Part shown: piece after piece, positions 12,481 through 24,843 of the stretch
Numbering within the stretch: position 1 is the first letter of the stretch
Layout: every line of letters begins with the position of its first letter
Assembly (NCBI RefSeq): GCF_047511655.1
Contig: NC_133398.1
Span: forward strand, 39,127,638 to 39,191,637
DNA length: 64,000 nt
Source: Castor canadensis
Taxonomy: Eukaryota; Chordata; Mammalia; Rodentia; Castoridae
Direction: 5' to 3'
Made by a program: the position numbers and the translations under genes
The notes under the pieces: generated by a model
What the model was told of the DNA's origin: nothing
Database searches by the model: none
What the model saw: only the letters and a program-made list of their open reading frames with translations

Positions 12481-13472
12481 TTTTATTTGGGGTGCTAGGG
12501 ATCAAATTCAAGGCCTTTTACGTACTACACAAGGATTCTACCACTGAGCCACCTCCCCATCCTGATTTGTTGTTAAAGATACAATGGTTACAAAACACCT
12601 TCTGAAGCAGAATCTCTTTTTGTAAAATAAGATTTTTTTCCATCAGTACTGGTGTTTGAACTCGGAGGCTTATATGCTTGCTAGCCAAGAGCTCTACCAC
12701 TTGAGTCACATCCCCAGAACTTTTTGTAAAATTCATACATACTTACATGTAGACATAGGAGAAATCTAAAATGTTATCACTAGATTTGTTAATAGTTGGG
12801 AGCAGAGTTTTAATGATACTTTTTATTCTTTTTACTTATCTTTATTTTTGACTAGTATCACTTCAAATGTCCCCACCTTAACAAAAAAAAATTTTTTTAA
12901 ACAAAAACAAAAGAAAGAAATTCCACCTTCAGCCAGGCATGATGGCACATTCCTAAACCCTCTGCAGGCTGAGGCAAGAAGATTGTTAATTCATTATGTA
13001 TAGTGAGACCATCTCAAAACAGAACAAAAATATATCCTCCAGTTCTTATCCAATATGTGCTAGTGATGAATAAGAAAATCATAAGGGCCAGGAGCTGGGC
13101 TCACACCTGTAATCCTAGCTGCTCAGGAGGCAGAGATGAGAAGGACTGTGGTTCAAAGCCAGCCCAGGCAAATAGTTCTCAAGACCCTATCTCAAAAACA
13201 CCCTTTACACACAAAAAAAGGGCTGGTAGAATGACCCAAGGTGTTTTTACGCCCTGAGTTCAAACCCCAGTACCACAAAACAAAAAAATCCTCACTTCTT
13301 CATCATGGACCTACTTAGACCAGCCAGATCACCCAATTCTGTCAACTCACACAGTGCCTTACTTGTCAAAATTACTCTCAACAGGCGCTGGATGTGTGGC
13401 TCAAGTGGAGGAGCACCTGCCTAGCAAGTACAAGACCTTGAATTCAAACCCAGTACTGCAAAAAAAAAAGAG
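12475..13472. repeat. SINE cluster
   Basis: ID monomers lie at 12475-12562 (-), 12631-12718 (-) and 13386-13472 (+). A B1-like monomer is at 12931-13025 (+). A dimer at 13086-13288 (+) has the shortened ID half. Confidence 0.75.
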
Positions 13473-13957
13473 TAAAGTGTAGCTTATTAGCTTCTTCTAA
13501 GCTTCACACCAAGCCAGGCAGGGACACGATTTTTCAGAACCCCAGGTTTATGGGACCAAAGAATCCATCACATATCCAGTAGGGGGAGCCAGCGTGTAGT
13601 TTCCAAACTCTAGAAATACTTTTCCTGCATCAACAAATGCCATATGGACTGTGAGAAAGCAAAGATATGCACAGAATATATGTTTATTTTGTGTGGGATT
13701 AAAACCCACAGCTTCTTGATTGGTCCCTACCACTGAGATACAGCCCCAACTCTATAAAACACAAGGAACAGAGGGAGTAGGGGAAGGCTGTAGTGTCCGT
13801 GTTTGACGGAGGTTTTTGTTTGGTTTTGCTTTAAGTTTTCAGAGTAGTAATCCTTGAACCCTTGTGCATTTATGTGTGTATTTGATTTACAAAGATGTAT
13901 ATATGTATGCACACAACTTCTCAAGTGTGTGTGTATAGTGACAAGCCAGATGGTGAC

Positions 13958-14440
13958 CAGAGCTGTAACCCACTGTTAGAGCACTTGCCTAGCTTGCCAG
14001 AGGCCTGGGTTCAACCCCAGTACTGCAAAAGTAAATAAATAAATAATACATTTGGCTTTATTAAGCCAAATGGATCTTACTCTGTCAGACATGGGATTTT
14101 GCCACTGGATCTCCAAATGCAGGTTTTGGAGGAGTTAGGAGGCAGCTTGGAGAAGCAGCACTGGATCTTGAGGTGGATTCTCCTCGTTAAATCCTGTCTC
14201 TAATCACTAGCCATCTGGGTTTTGTTTTTTGTTTGTTTGGTTTGGCTTTTGTTTTTTGAGATAGGGTCTCACTGTGTAGCATTCCCCATCCTGCCTCATC
14301 CTCCTGAATACTGGTATTATAACCACCACCACCACCACCACTACCCCACCCCCAGTCAGCTGTACGACTGTAGGCAGGTCACCTAATCTCTCTGGGATGA
14401 TTGTGAACTTTGATAAGGGATGTGAAGGTGCTTTGCACAC
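13958..14440. repeat. ID monomer, B1-like SINE, (ACC)n, MIR fragment
   Basis: 13958-14047 (+) ID monomer with a (AAAT)n end; 14220-14325 (-) B1-like monomer ending in (ACC)n at 14322-14342. 14345-14440 (+) resembles a MIR: TGTAGGCAGGTCACCTAATC, then TCTCTGGGATGATTGTGAA. Confidence 0.65.
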
Positions 14441-15420
14441 CAAGAGGAACTGTAAGGAATTCTTAGGGCACCCAAGTCATCTAAGAGCTCCTGAGTTATC
14501 TGTTGAGATTTCACAGTTCAGGGAGATGGCCCATCTCCACTTTAACTCAGCACAAATAACTGTGACTATGGAGCAGCCAGGAGCAGAAGTTGGTGATTAC
14601 TTTGACACACAGCTTCAAGCCCTGAAGCCTCCACCAGGCCTTCATCCCAACTCCCAACCAGGAGCCTGCGAACTCCTGCTTGTACCTACCCTGTATTATC
14701 ACAGCTAGGCAAGAGGCTAGCCAGGTGGCCCACACTGGAAGAGAGCCACATGTGGCCTTTCCACAGGATTCAGGGGACCTGAGTCACCTGATAAGAGAAG
14801 CTGAAAGCTGGGCTCAGTGAGATGTTGCTGGGAGGCATCTTCTCAGAGAACTCTGGGAACTCTGAGCAACACAATTAGAGTAAGGCCCCAAGAAATACGT
14901 GATGGGACTCAAAGGAGATGCCCTACTGGGCAGAAGTGGCCACTGCTGACCAGGAGAGGAGGGTGACTTGAGCATTAGCTTTGCCCTACAGGCAAGGTCC
15001 TGGCACCTAAAGGTTCAGTTTGACTCCATCTCTGGAGGTGAGTACTAATTTGTGGTTTCCCTGAGATCTTTCCCCTCCCCAGGTCTCCTGTACCTCTGTA
15101 GCTGACTATGGCACAGTTGAGAGCATTTTTGGCAGGGGCTGTTTCTTAGCAGGGCACGTCTAGACCTGCAGAAACTGGTTTAACTTGCTCCTCGAGGCTT
15201 GGCTCCATCCCAGACTCCTTTGGTTTCAGGGAAGGGAGATGGAGGGGCTGAAGAAGACAGGATATAGCCAGAGATCTATGAAGTCCAGGAGGAACCTAGA
15301 GAAGTGACTTACTGTGAGGAAGGAGGCTTTCCTGAACTCCCTCCAAACTGTCTCATCTCAGGTACTAGAACAGACCTCTGGCTCAAGGTCCTCCATGATG
15401 TGCATAAAGTTAGTGTCACT
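14440..15420. other. Unique intergenic DNA
   Basis: About 1 kb with balanced base composition and no repeat I recognise. It includes an open frame at 14397-14708 (+) with no recognisable protein. Confidence 0.5.
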
Positions 15421-15708
15421 TTTTTTTTTTTTTTTTGTTACTGGGGTTTGAACTCAGGGCCTTGAACTATTCCACCAGCCCTTTTTTGTGATGGGGTTTT
15501 TTGGTTTTGTTTTTTTTTTCTTTTATTCATATGTGCATACAATGTTTGGGTCATTTTTCCCCCTTACTCCTTCCATTACCCCTGTTTTGTTTTTTTTTTA
15601 AGATAGGTTCTTGAAAACTGTTTGCCCAGACTAGCTTTGAACCTCAATCCTCCTGATTTCTCCCTCCTGAGTAGCTAAGATTACAGGCCTGAGCCACCAG
15701 AGTCCAGC
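15421..15708 (-). repeat. SINE dimer interrupted by a very short L1 3' end
   Basis: The antisense dimer has a shortened ID half. Its linker is split by about 75 bases at 15511-15583 that match the 3' tip of the young L1 family (antisense: TTATTCATATGTGCATACAA, then GGGTCATTTTTCCCCC). The TTTTGTTTTTTTTTT sequence on both sides looks like a target-site duplication. Confidence 0.75.
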
Positions 15709-15711
15709 ATT

Positions 15712-15936
15712 TTCTTTTTTGAGATGGAGTTTCACTATGTTGTCCAAGCTGGTCTTGAACTCCTGGGCTCAAGTGCACCTCCTGCTTTAGCCTTCCAAGT
15801 AGCTGGGACTATCAGTATGTGCCACAACAGCTGGCTACTGTCACTTTTGTGTGTGTGTGCAGCATTGGGGATTGAACCCAGAGTCTTGCACATGCTAGGC
15901 AAGAATTCTGCTATATCACTGAGATACACCCTCAGA
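15712..15936 (-). repeat. B1-like SINE and ID monomer
   Basis: 15712-15835 is a B1-like monomer (GAGATGGAGTTTCACTATGT). 15846-15936 is an ID monomer flanked by TGTCACTTTTG and TGTTACTTTTG, an imperfect target-site duplication. Confidence 0.8.
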
Positions 15937-16786
15937 CCTTGTGTTACTTTTGGTTTTCCAGAAAGTTGCCATTGTGAATCTCCAGGAGCCTGCTCCTGGA
16001 GAAGCAGTTCTAAAGGATAAGGCCTCAGCCTCTGTAGATTTAGGTGCCTTGAGACAAGGCCTAAGCCGTTTATCTGAATCTTTGTCAGATCTGTGTGGAG
16101 TCAGTGTTGGGCCACAGAACAGAGCAACAACTGAAAACCTTCACCTGGCCAGTCTTCTGCCTCTGTCAATATATGACAGCTTGTGCCCTACCTTGCAGTT
16201 TTCTGGACTCTTAGTTTCCTGGCAGCAAAACAATAGTGTTTGAAATTCGGCAATGAAGTGATAACTTGTATACTTCCTCCTACTCCTCCAGGTCTGCTCT
16301 CTGCCCTGAGCAGTACTTATGGCTGGTCTCTACAGCAGGCTTTCTTGTCCTTGGTCTCCTGGTAGATTCACACAACAGACATCAGCAGTAAGAGGAGGTA
16401 CGTGAGGTTATTTGTCCCCGTTGCACACTCCATCTTCCTAAAAGGCGCTCTGTAGTCTGCTGCCAGGTGACGCTTTCCATTTTGTCTCTCTACTTACTCC
16501 CTTTTGTTCCCTTCTGGCCCAGTAGTAATCAGGGCTCTTCACTCTCTCTGGCTCTGAGGTGCTGTGCCATATCTTGTTGTCAGTTTCTTACTGGGCCCTG
16601 ATAGATAGGACATATACTATATTGCTGAGATCTAGGGATTGTCACCTAACTTAGCTTTATCATGTGTCTGTGGGACCTTAGGCAAGTTGCCCAACCTCTC
16701 TGAGATTTTTTTCCCTCATATGAAAAATTTTGCAGGGAGTAAAAGGGTGCTCTAAGGTCACTTAGTTTTTGGAAATTTTGGTTCAG
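15937..16786. other. Unique DNA with a MIR fragment
   Basis: It contains an open frame at 15941-16243 with no recognised product. About 16655-16760 (+) reads like a MIR core: ACCTTAGGCAAGTTGCCCAA, then CCTCTCTGAGATTTTTTTCC. Confidence 0.5.
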
Positions 16787-17654
16787 CCAAAATTACTGGT
16801 TTACGCCTGTAATCCTAGCTTCTCAGGAGGCAGAGATCAGGAGAATCGAAGTCAGCCCAAGCAAATAGTTCAGGAGATCCTATCTCCAAAAAGCCTACCT
16901 GGTGCAGTGGCTCAAGGTGTAGGCCCTTCGTTCAAACTTCAGTCCCACATAAAAAATAAATAAGCAAAGCAAAAGGCCCCCACCCCACCCCCTAGCACTG
17001 GGCTCAGTAGGGTAGAATCAGTAAGTTCCTAAACAAAGGCATCTGGGCTATTTACTAAACAAAGCAGCCAGAACTGACCAGCACCTGGAGCTGTCAGTCA
17101 GAGGCAAAGAGCACCACATACTGGAAAGTTTAGCCTCAGAGAAGTTTTCCCAGACTGAGGGAGGCCAAGACTGACAATAAGTTTTAACTTTACACTTTGA
17201 ATTGAATCCACTTTGGACAGAATCCACCTGGCTGTCTCTTAAACCACCCAGGTGTTTTATACCTGAGATTTCAAGAAAAATACTTATAAACTAGAGAAAG
17301 TAGCTAAGATTTCTTTATAACTAGAGTCATAAAGGACCTAAGATTTTGGGAGTTGAAGGACTTCAAAGACTATAATAAAACCACTTTGTTTTACAAAATG
17401 AAGATCCAGAGACAGGAAGTATCTTACCCAAGACCACACAGTAAAATTTAATAGCATAGCTAATTAACAGGTACATAATGCTGGGCTTTGCTTTCAGGGC
17501 TTTTTTTTTTTTTTTTTTTTTTTTTTTGGTTTTTAGTTTTTGTTTTGTTTGAGGTAGGATCTCACTGTGTAGCCCACGATGGCCTTCAGTTTATGATTCT
17601 CCTGTCTCAGTCTCCCAAGTGCTGGGCGTACAGGTGAATGCCACCACACCTGGC
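16787..17654. repeat. SINE dimer, MIR, B1-like SINE
   Basis: 16787-16965 (+) is a dimer with the shortened ID half. About 17380-17470 (-) resembles a MIR (AAATGAAGATCCAGAGACAG, then CCCAAGACCACACAG). 17502-17654 (-) is a B1-like monomer behind a T run of about 26. The stretch 16966-17379 is unique. Confidence 0.65.
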
Positions 17655-17939
17655 TCCTCTCTACCTTTATCAAAAGTTCTTTTCATAAACAATCTTGACA
17701 TTTCAGGAGGATATGTATAGACAATTGTAAATAGTACACAACTTTCAAATTCCTTTTTTCAGTTGGCTACCTAATTCAGAAAGCTGCTATAAAATCCAGT
17801 AAAGTTTCCCTGGTGCTCAGAGTGAAGGTTGAATTTCACATTCAGCATGTTGTTTAATAACTTTTCATGAGTTGATCCTGACTTCAGGAAATGAAATAAA
17901 AATGGCAGAATTGTCAGTCTGAAGAGTCACAATTTAGGC
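17655..17939. other. Unique intergenic DNA
   Basis: Nothing recognised. Confidence 0.5.
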
Positions 17940-19064
17940 TTTTATCTAGCAAGTGTGAGGCCCTGAGTTCGATCTCCACTAGTAAAGAAAGAAAAATCTA
18001 CAATCCAGAAAAGGCACCACTGCTCTTTTTGAAAGGATGCTATCTCACTGGTATCACTGGAAAGTCCAGATTGTCTGCCATTCTGGTGACTGATTTTTTT
18101 GGGTCAAGTCCCAATAGTTGTCTGGGACTAAGGAAGTTGTCTATATTGAAGGTAGAGAGGGAGAGGAAGATATGAAGTGAATTTTAGTTTTTCCATACCA
18201 CAAAAGGCATTTGTACCAAGGTGGCTACCTGTGTCAATGTCAAGAAATTCCCCATCTTGGAGTCAAGAGGAAGTCTATCAAAATTAGAAAGACTGAATAT
18301 GTTGCTTAGCACTTGCCTAGCATGAGGGTGACCCTAGATTCAATTCCCAACACACACACACACACTCACACACGCATGAATGCATGCCAAATAAACCTCA
18401 ACTAAAAGGGAACAGTTTTTTCCCCACATCAATCCAGAGACATCCTATTACTGACACATGCCTGTTCTCCACAAAACAACTATGAAATACCCTGTATGCT
18501 AACAACATAGCTTAGATAAGAAAAGTACCCAGTTTGCATGTCTATAATCCTAGCACTCAGGAGGCTGAGGCAGGAGGATTCCAGTTACATTCCCAGTCCC
18601 GTGTTTTGGTTTTTTTTTTTTCAGTATGGGGAATTGAACTCAGAGCCTACACCTTGAGCTACGTCACCAGCCCTTTTCTGTGATTTTTTTTCTTTTTTTT
18701 TTCAAGATAGGGTCTCAAGAACTATTTGCCTGGGCTGGCTTTGAGCTTCAATCCTCCTGATCTCTGCATCCTGACTCCTAGGATTACAGGCATGAGCCAC
18801 CAGTGCTGGGCTAATTCCTTCTGGTAGAGAAATTCTGTTTTTTATTCATTTATTTATTTTAATGTACTGGGGTTTGAACTCAGGCCTCATGCTTGCTAGG
18901 CAGGCACTCTACCTCTTGAGGCACTCCACCAGCCCTTTTTTGTGTTGGGTATTTTTCAAATATGGTCTCGAAAACTATTTGCCCCACCTGGTTTCAAACC
19001 TCAGTCCTCCTAATTTCTGCTTCCTGAGTAGGTAGAATTATTGGCTTGAACCACCAGTGCCTGG
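17940..19064. repeat. SINE cluster
   Basis: ID fragments lie at 17940-17995 (+) and 18298-18376 (+, ending in (CA)n). A B1-like fragment is at 18525-18590 (+). Two antisense dimers follow: 18602-18811 with the shortened ID half and 18836-19064 with the full ID half (CATGCTTGCTAGGCAGGCAC). Confidence 0.75.
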
Positions 19065-19082
19065 CTTTTGTTGGGTATTTTT

Positions 19083-19652
<570 letters not shown>

Positions 19653-19667
19653 TTGTTGGGTATTTTT

Positions 19668-20404
19668 GAGAGAAGGTCTCTTGAGCTATTTTCCAGGGCC
19701 GGAAGCCTCCATCCTCCCAATCTTAGCCTTTTGTACAACTAGGATTATAGGCTTGAACCACTGGCACCCAGCTTGTGGTTTTTTTTTTGTTTGTTTTTAA
19801 TTTTTCTTTCTTTTTTGGAGGGGGAGGGGCTTGAACTCAGGGCCTACACCTGGAGCCACTCCACCAGCCCTTTTTTGTGAAGGGCTTTTTCAAGATAGGA
19901 TCTCGTGAACTAGTTACCTGGCTGGCTTCAAACCGTAATCCTCTTGATGTCTGCCTCCTGAGTAGATAGGATTACAGTTGTTAGCCACCAATTCCTGGCT
20001 TCCTTTTTATTTTTTTTTGAGACAGGGTCTTGCTATGTAGCCCACGTTGGCCTCAAATTTATGATCATACCTCAGCCTCCCAAGTACCAGTTTTATAGAT
20101 GTGCACCACCACACCCAGTCCTGATAGTCTTCACTTCTTACCCTGGTCACGCCTCTCAAAGAGATCCCTAGAGGAACCAGGAAACAGGATAGTTACAGTA
20201 TTATTTGACCTCCCTTCAGGAATCCAAAGGCCACAAAGCCCTAAAAAGTGTCTAGTAATGATGTTATGAATAGAATCACACCTGGTCCTGGAGCACACTC
20301 TCTCCCTCTCTTTTCTGAGACAAGATCCCTCTATGTAGCTCAGGGTGGACTCAAAATCTTAATCCTCTCAAGTGCTAGGATTACAGGCATGCACCAAGTC
20401 CAAC
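19668..20404 (-). repeat. Antisense SINE run
   Basis: 19668-19772 is the rest of the dimer split by the RPS16 retrocopy. 19775-19999 is a dimer with the shortened ID half. 20003-20119 and 20308-20404 are B1-like monomers. Confidence 0.75.
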
Positions 20405-20513
20405 TTGTAAGCGTCTCTTTTTAAGGCCCTGACAGTTGTTGGAGGTGCATCAGAGGCCTACAGCATTATCTGACCTTTTAAACTGAGCTAGGCTCTTTAA
20501 AAATCTCTCTTAG

Positions 20514-21727
20514 GATGGGCATTAGTGGCTCACACCTGTAATCCTAGCTACTCAAGGAGGCAGAGATCTGGAGGATTGAGGGTCAAAGTCAATCTAGGCC
20601 AAATAGTTCAAGAGACCTATCTCTAAAAAAACCTAACGCAAAAAAGAGCTGGCTAAGTGGCTCAAATTGGTAGCATGCCTGTCTAGCAAGCTCAAGGCCC
20701 TGAGTTCAAGTCCCAGTACTTAAAAAAAAATTCTTTCAGGAATTTGAACTTGGTAAAAGAAAAACTTCAATCTTTTCATTCCTCACCAAGAGATTTCAGT
20801 CTTTACATGCTGCAAAGTTTTCCCTCTCTGAGCTTTAGTTTGTACCCTGCTTCCTCTATTTGTGTACACTTAAAGAATTTATAAAGCTAGAGATACTGCT
20901 CCATGAGAGAGTGCTTGCCCACCATGCATAAGGTCCTGCATTTGAGCCCCAGCACAAGACAAAAATAGGGCTGGCAGAATGGCTCAAGTGATAGTGTCTG
21001 CCTACTAGCATGAGTCCCTGAGTTCAAACCCCAGTATCACCAAAAGAAAAATAGTTTCAATGATGCTGATAGAGTGGCTCAAGTGGTATAGTGTCTGCTT
21101 AGCAAGTGTGAGATCATGAGTTCAAACATCAGTACTGCCCAAAAAAAAAAAGAAAAAAAAGAATTTCTACATGTTTACCTGTTATGAATGCCTTAAAGAT
21201 TCATTGTCTCTAATATAATTAATTGTTTCACTTTATAGAGGCATTTAGGAGACAAAAATAGTTGCTTGTGGATGGGGTAGGCCAAGAAGAGACAAAGTAA
21301 CAGCTAACCTCTCTGGGGCCTCAGATTTTCCTCTTTAAGTAAAGATAGTAAGTGAGCAGTGTGCCAGTGGCTCACATCTGTAATCCTAGCTACAGGAGGA
21401 TCATGGTTCCAATCCAACCCTGGGCAAATAGTTCAAGAGACCCTATCCCGAAAAAACCATCACAAAAAAGGCCTGGCAGAGTGGCTCAAGATGTAGGCCC
21501 CGAGTTCAAACCCTAGCACCACAAAAATAAATAAATTAAAGATAATGAGCCAGGTGCTGGTGGTTTATACCTATAATCCCAGCTACTCAGGAAGCAGAGA
21601 TCAGTCCCATCTCGAAAATATTCAACACAAAAAAGGACTGGTGGAGTGGTTGAAGTGGTAGAGTGCACCTGCCTAGCAATCGGGAGGCCATGAGTTTAAA
21701 TCCTAGTACCACCAAATAAAAATAATG
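20514..21727 (+). repeat. Sense SINE run with three ID monomers in tandem
   Basis: 20514-20731 is a dimer with the full ID half. 20884-20966, 20967-21051 and 21060-21160 are three ID monomers head to tail. 21352-21540 is a dimer with the shortened ID half and 21547-21727 one with the full half. Between them, about 21285-21345 looks like a MIR remnant (CTAACCTCTCTGGGGCCTCA). Confidence 0.75.
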
Positions 21728-22142
21728 GGAGTGTTCTTCATTCCCATCTCTTGCATGTAAAGCTGGAGATACTTCTCCTTCCCTTTCCTACTTCTCCCTA
21801 CTTGATCCTGTTTTACTAAAATATATCCTTGCTAAACTTAAAAAAAAAGAAAAATATTTCCTTGTCTGCCAGGAAGCCAAAGATGAGCTCAGGAATCATT
21901 TCCTAGATTGATGACTTCAAAATTTTCCTTGTAGCAGTGCCCAGTGTCAGAAAAGTCAAATGTATTGTGGTATATCCTTCAACCCAAAGGCATTCCAGCT
22001 TGCTTTAGGAAGACAACAGGTGTAGCCATTTTGTTCCTACAAAAGGCCATACTGAACTATATTTGGCCCGGAATGGCCTGAGCTGCTGGGAGATTAGCGT
22101 TTGGTTGGGGGAATGTCAAGGAAGGTCTGAGCTGAACAGGTT
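21728..22142. other. Unique intergenic DNA
   Basis: Nothing recognised. It includes the first copy of the target-site duplication of the next element. Confidence 0.5.
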
Positions 22143-22233
22143 TTCCTTTTTTTTTTGGTGGCACTGGGGTTTGAACTCAGGGCCTCACACTTGCTAGGCA
22201 GGTGCTCTTACCGCTTGAGCCACTCCACCAGCC
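22143..22233 (-). mobile_element. Young ID-like SINE monomer with perfect target-site duplication
   Basis: A stand-alone ID monomer in antisense (GGGGTTTGAACTCAGGGCCT). CTGAGCTGAACAGGTT occurs at 22127-22142 and again at 22234-22249. The perfect 16-base duplication shows that ID monomers moved on their own and that this copy is recent. Confidence 0.9.
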
Positions 22234-22751
22234 CTGAGCTGAACAGGTTGTGGAGTGACTTCCCCACCTCCACCCCCCACTACCTGCCTTCCTTAGTATG
22301 CTGTGGGAGATATATTTTCTTCCACAGTTGGACTTGGAATTATACTCAGACTCATCAGAGCAGGTTTCTTCGCAACCACCATTTGTATGTTCTTGGAAGT
22401 GCAACAAAAGATTTGCTGAAGTTTAATAAATTTGACATGCAAGGGAAAATATTCTTTCTTTAGCGACCACAGCTGGCCCACCCTCAAGTTGGCAGAAGTG
22501 GTGCCATATGAGCAGCAGAGGATCTGAGGGGGGTGGCTTCCTCATTTAAAACATCACCCTCACCACCTGTCATTCCACCATTACAGCTTAATTCCTCAGT
22601 GTCTCTAAGGAGGCCTTTCTGCTTCTCCTGTCTACTTGTTAGTAGACATGCCTACTGACACTTGAATTCTTATGGAAAAAGCATTTTAACAGGGATTACT
22701 AACAAGAGGAAATAAATTATTCTTTCCCCCACCTCCCCCCCTCCACCCCCC

Positions 22752-24130
22752 GTGGTGTTGGGGATTGAGCCCAGGCCCTCATGCATGCCAGACGAGTGCT
22801 CTGCCACCACTGAACCACACTCCCAGCTTCCAAAGGAAGCTTTTTTTGTCAACACTGGAATTTGAACTCAGGGCCTCATGCTTGTTAAGCAGGCACTGTT
22901 AACTCTTGAGCCACTCTGCCAGGCCTTTTTTTTTTTTTTTAAACTCTTTAGCCTGGCATGCAAGACATTGCACAAATACTGCTGACCTCTATAACTTTAT
23001 ATTGACTCTAAAAGAGTAGTCCCTTCAGCCAAACTGGTCTTAATTCTCTGCCATGGGATATCTGCCAACCCAGCTTCTCCTAGTCAGCCCTGCTTCCTTT
23101 CATTATTTTTTGGTTTTGGCTTTGGTTTTGTTAGTATATCATGCTAGCATTGTGAAACATTATGTCAAGGATTTAAATTTTTGTGTATGTGTATGGTGCC
23201 AGGGAGGCAGTTCTCTACCATTAAGCTACACCCCTACATCTTCCCACTTTTAAAATTGTTTCCAGAACTTGAGTGCTGGTGCTGGCGGCTCATGCCTATA
23301 ATCATAGCTATTCAGGAGGCAGAGATTGGAAGGATCTCAATGCAAAGCCAGTCTGTGCAAATAGTTCTCAAGACCCTATTTCAAAAAAAGACCCTATTTC
23401 AAAAAAAGGGCTGGTGGAGTAGATTGACGTGTGGGTTCTGAGTTCAAATTCCAATACTACAAAAAAAATTGTTCACAACAAGCAGAACACAGCTGAATAC
23501 ATAGCAAGCATATAGTAAACCAGAGGTCAAACTTGCCTCAGATTCCTTCCATCTCTAGAATTTTCTAAATTCTAATTTAGATATATACGTGGGTGTCCAT
23601 TGGTTTCTACCTCTCATATGCAAAATGTAGAAATGCAAAAGAGCACATCATTCTTTGATGTGCTTTTTGAGCACATCATTCTTTTTTTTTTTTTGGTACT
23701 GGGGCTTGAGCTCAGGGCCTTCACCTTGAGCCACTCCACCAGCCCTATTTTTGTGAAGGGTTTTTCAAGATAGGGTCTCTTAGAACTATTTGCCCAGACT
23801 GGCTTTGAACTACAATCCTCCTGATCTCTGCCTCCTGAGTAGCTAAGATTATAGGTGTGAGCCACTGGTGCCCAGCCACGTCGTTCTTCATTTTTAAAAT
23901 ATTTACTGAGTTTAAGTCTGGAGGCCAGTGGCTCACGCCTATAGTCCTAGCTACATGAGGGACTGAGATTAGGAGGATCTCACTTCCAGAGCAGCCCAGG
24001 CAAAAAGTTTTAAAGATTCTATCTCCAAAAATACTCAGAGCAAAATGGACTAGAGGCAAAGGCTCAAGAGGTAGAGTGCCTGCTTTACAAGTGCAAAGCC
24101 CTGAGTTGAAACCCCAGTCCCAACAAAAAA
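22752..24130. repeat. SINE cluster
   Basis: ID monomers at 22752-22829, 22839-22925 and 23180-23240 (all -). Dimer 23270-23469 (+), in which GACCCTATTTCAAAAAAA is repeated twice in the linker. Dimer 23682-23877 (-), flanked by CACATCATTCTT and CACGTCGTTCTT. Dimer 23916-24130 (+) with the CCAAAAATACTCAGAG linker and full ID half. Confidence 0.75.
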
Positions 24131-24843
24131 ATATTTATTGAGTATGCTTATTACAAGCTAGATACTATACTAGGTGCTAGAAACAAACACATGAAGTTAT
24201 AGACCTTTTCTTCAAGAAGCTTAGAGTCCAGAGGGGAGAGAGACAGGCAAAACGAGACAAATGGTGTTGGAGAAAATAAAGCACATGTTTGGAGTTAGTG
24301 GACTTGTGCTTGAAGCCTGTCTCTACTACTTGGCAGCAGTATGACTGTGAACGAACTCTTTCTGAAAGGTGGGGAAGGTGATGATAGTACCTCCTTCAGT
24401 TTCTGTGGGAAGGAAAGTATCCCATTTAGGATAAACCATGGGGAATTTAGAACAAATACAAAATATGTTTTCCTGCTCCCAAAATAATTTATAGTCTTCT
24501 TTATTTTTGAGACAAGGTCTTTATATATAGTTCAGGTTGGTCTTGAACTTGAGATCCTCCTTCCTCGGGCTACTGAAGGCTGGGATTACAGGCCTGAACC
24601 ACCATGCCTGGCATGTTTGAATGGCAAAACCTACACAAAGGAAGAGTTACACAGTACAGTTTCCAATTGTGAGATGATGGTGAGGGCGCAGTAGTTAGTG
24701 AAGATTAGGATTATCTGGAGAGATGAGCCTGCTGAGGAAGTGAGATTTGGGCTGTGGGGAGATAAGTGTGAGAAACAGATTATGAGAAGGCTAGGCAAAA
24801 TTTAGCACAGCTGCTTTTCCTAAATTGTTTACCTTCAGCGTCT
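24131..24843. repeat. Old mammalian repeat pieces and a B1-like SINE
   Basis: 24131-24260 (TATTGAGTATGCTTATTACA, then GCTAGATACTATACTAGGTG) and 24670-24810 (TGCTGAGGAAGTGAGATTTG) read like parts of one old interspersed repeat found throughout mammals. 24290-24480 resembles a MIR. 24498-24612 (-) is a B1-like monomer. I cannot name the old family with confidence. Confidence 0.45.

Noticed and set aside
14397-14708. Open frame of 103 codons (plus) in unique DNA
   Set aside because: It starts within a MIR remnant and shows no recognisable domain.
20884-21160. Regularly spaced similar units, considered as a CRISPR-like or satellite array
   Set aside because: The units are three diverged ID monomers with different tails in a mammalian genome.
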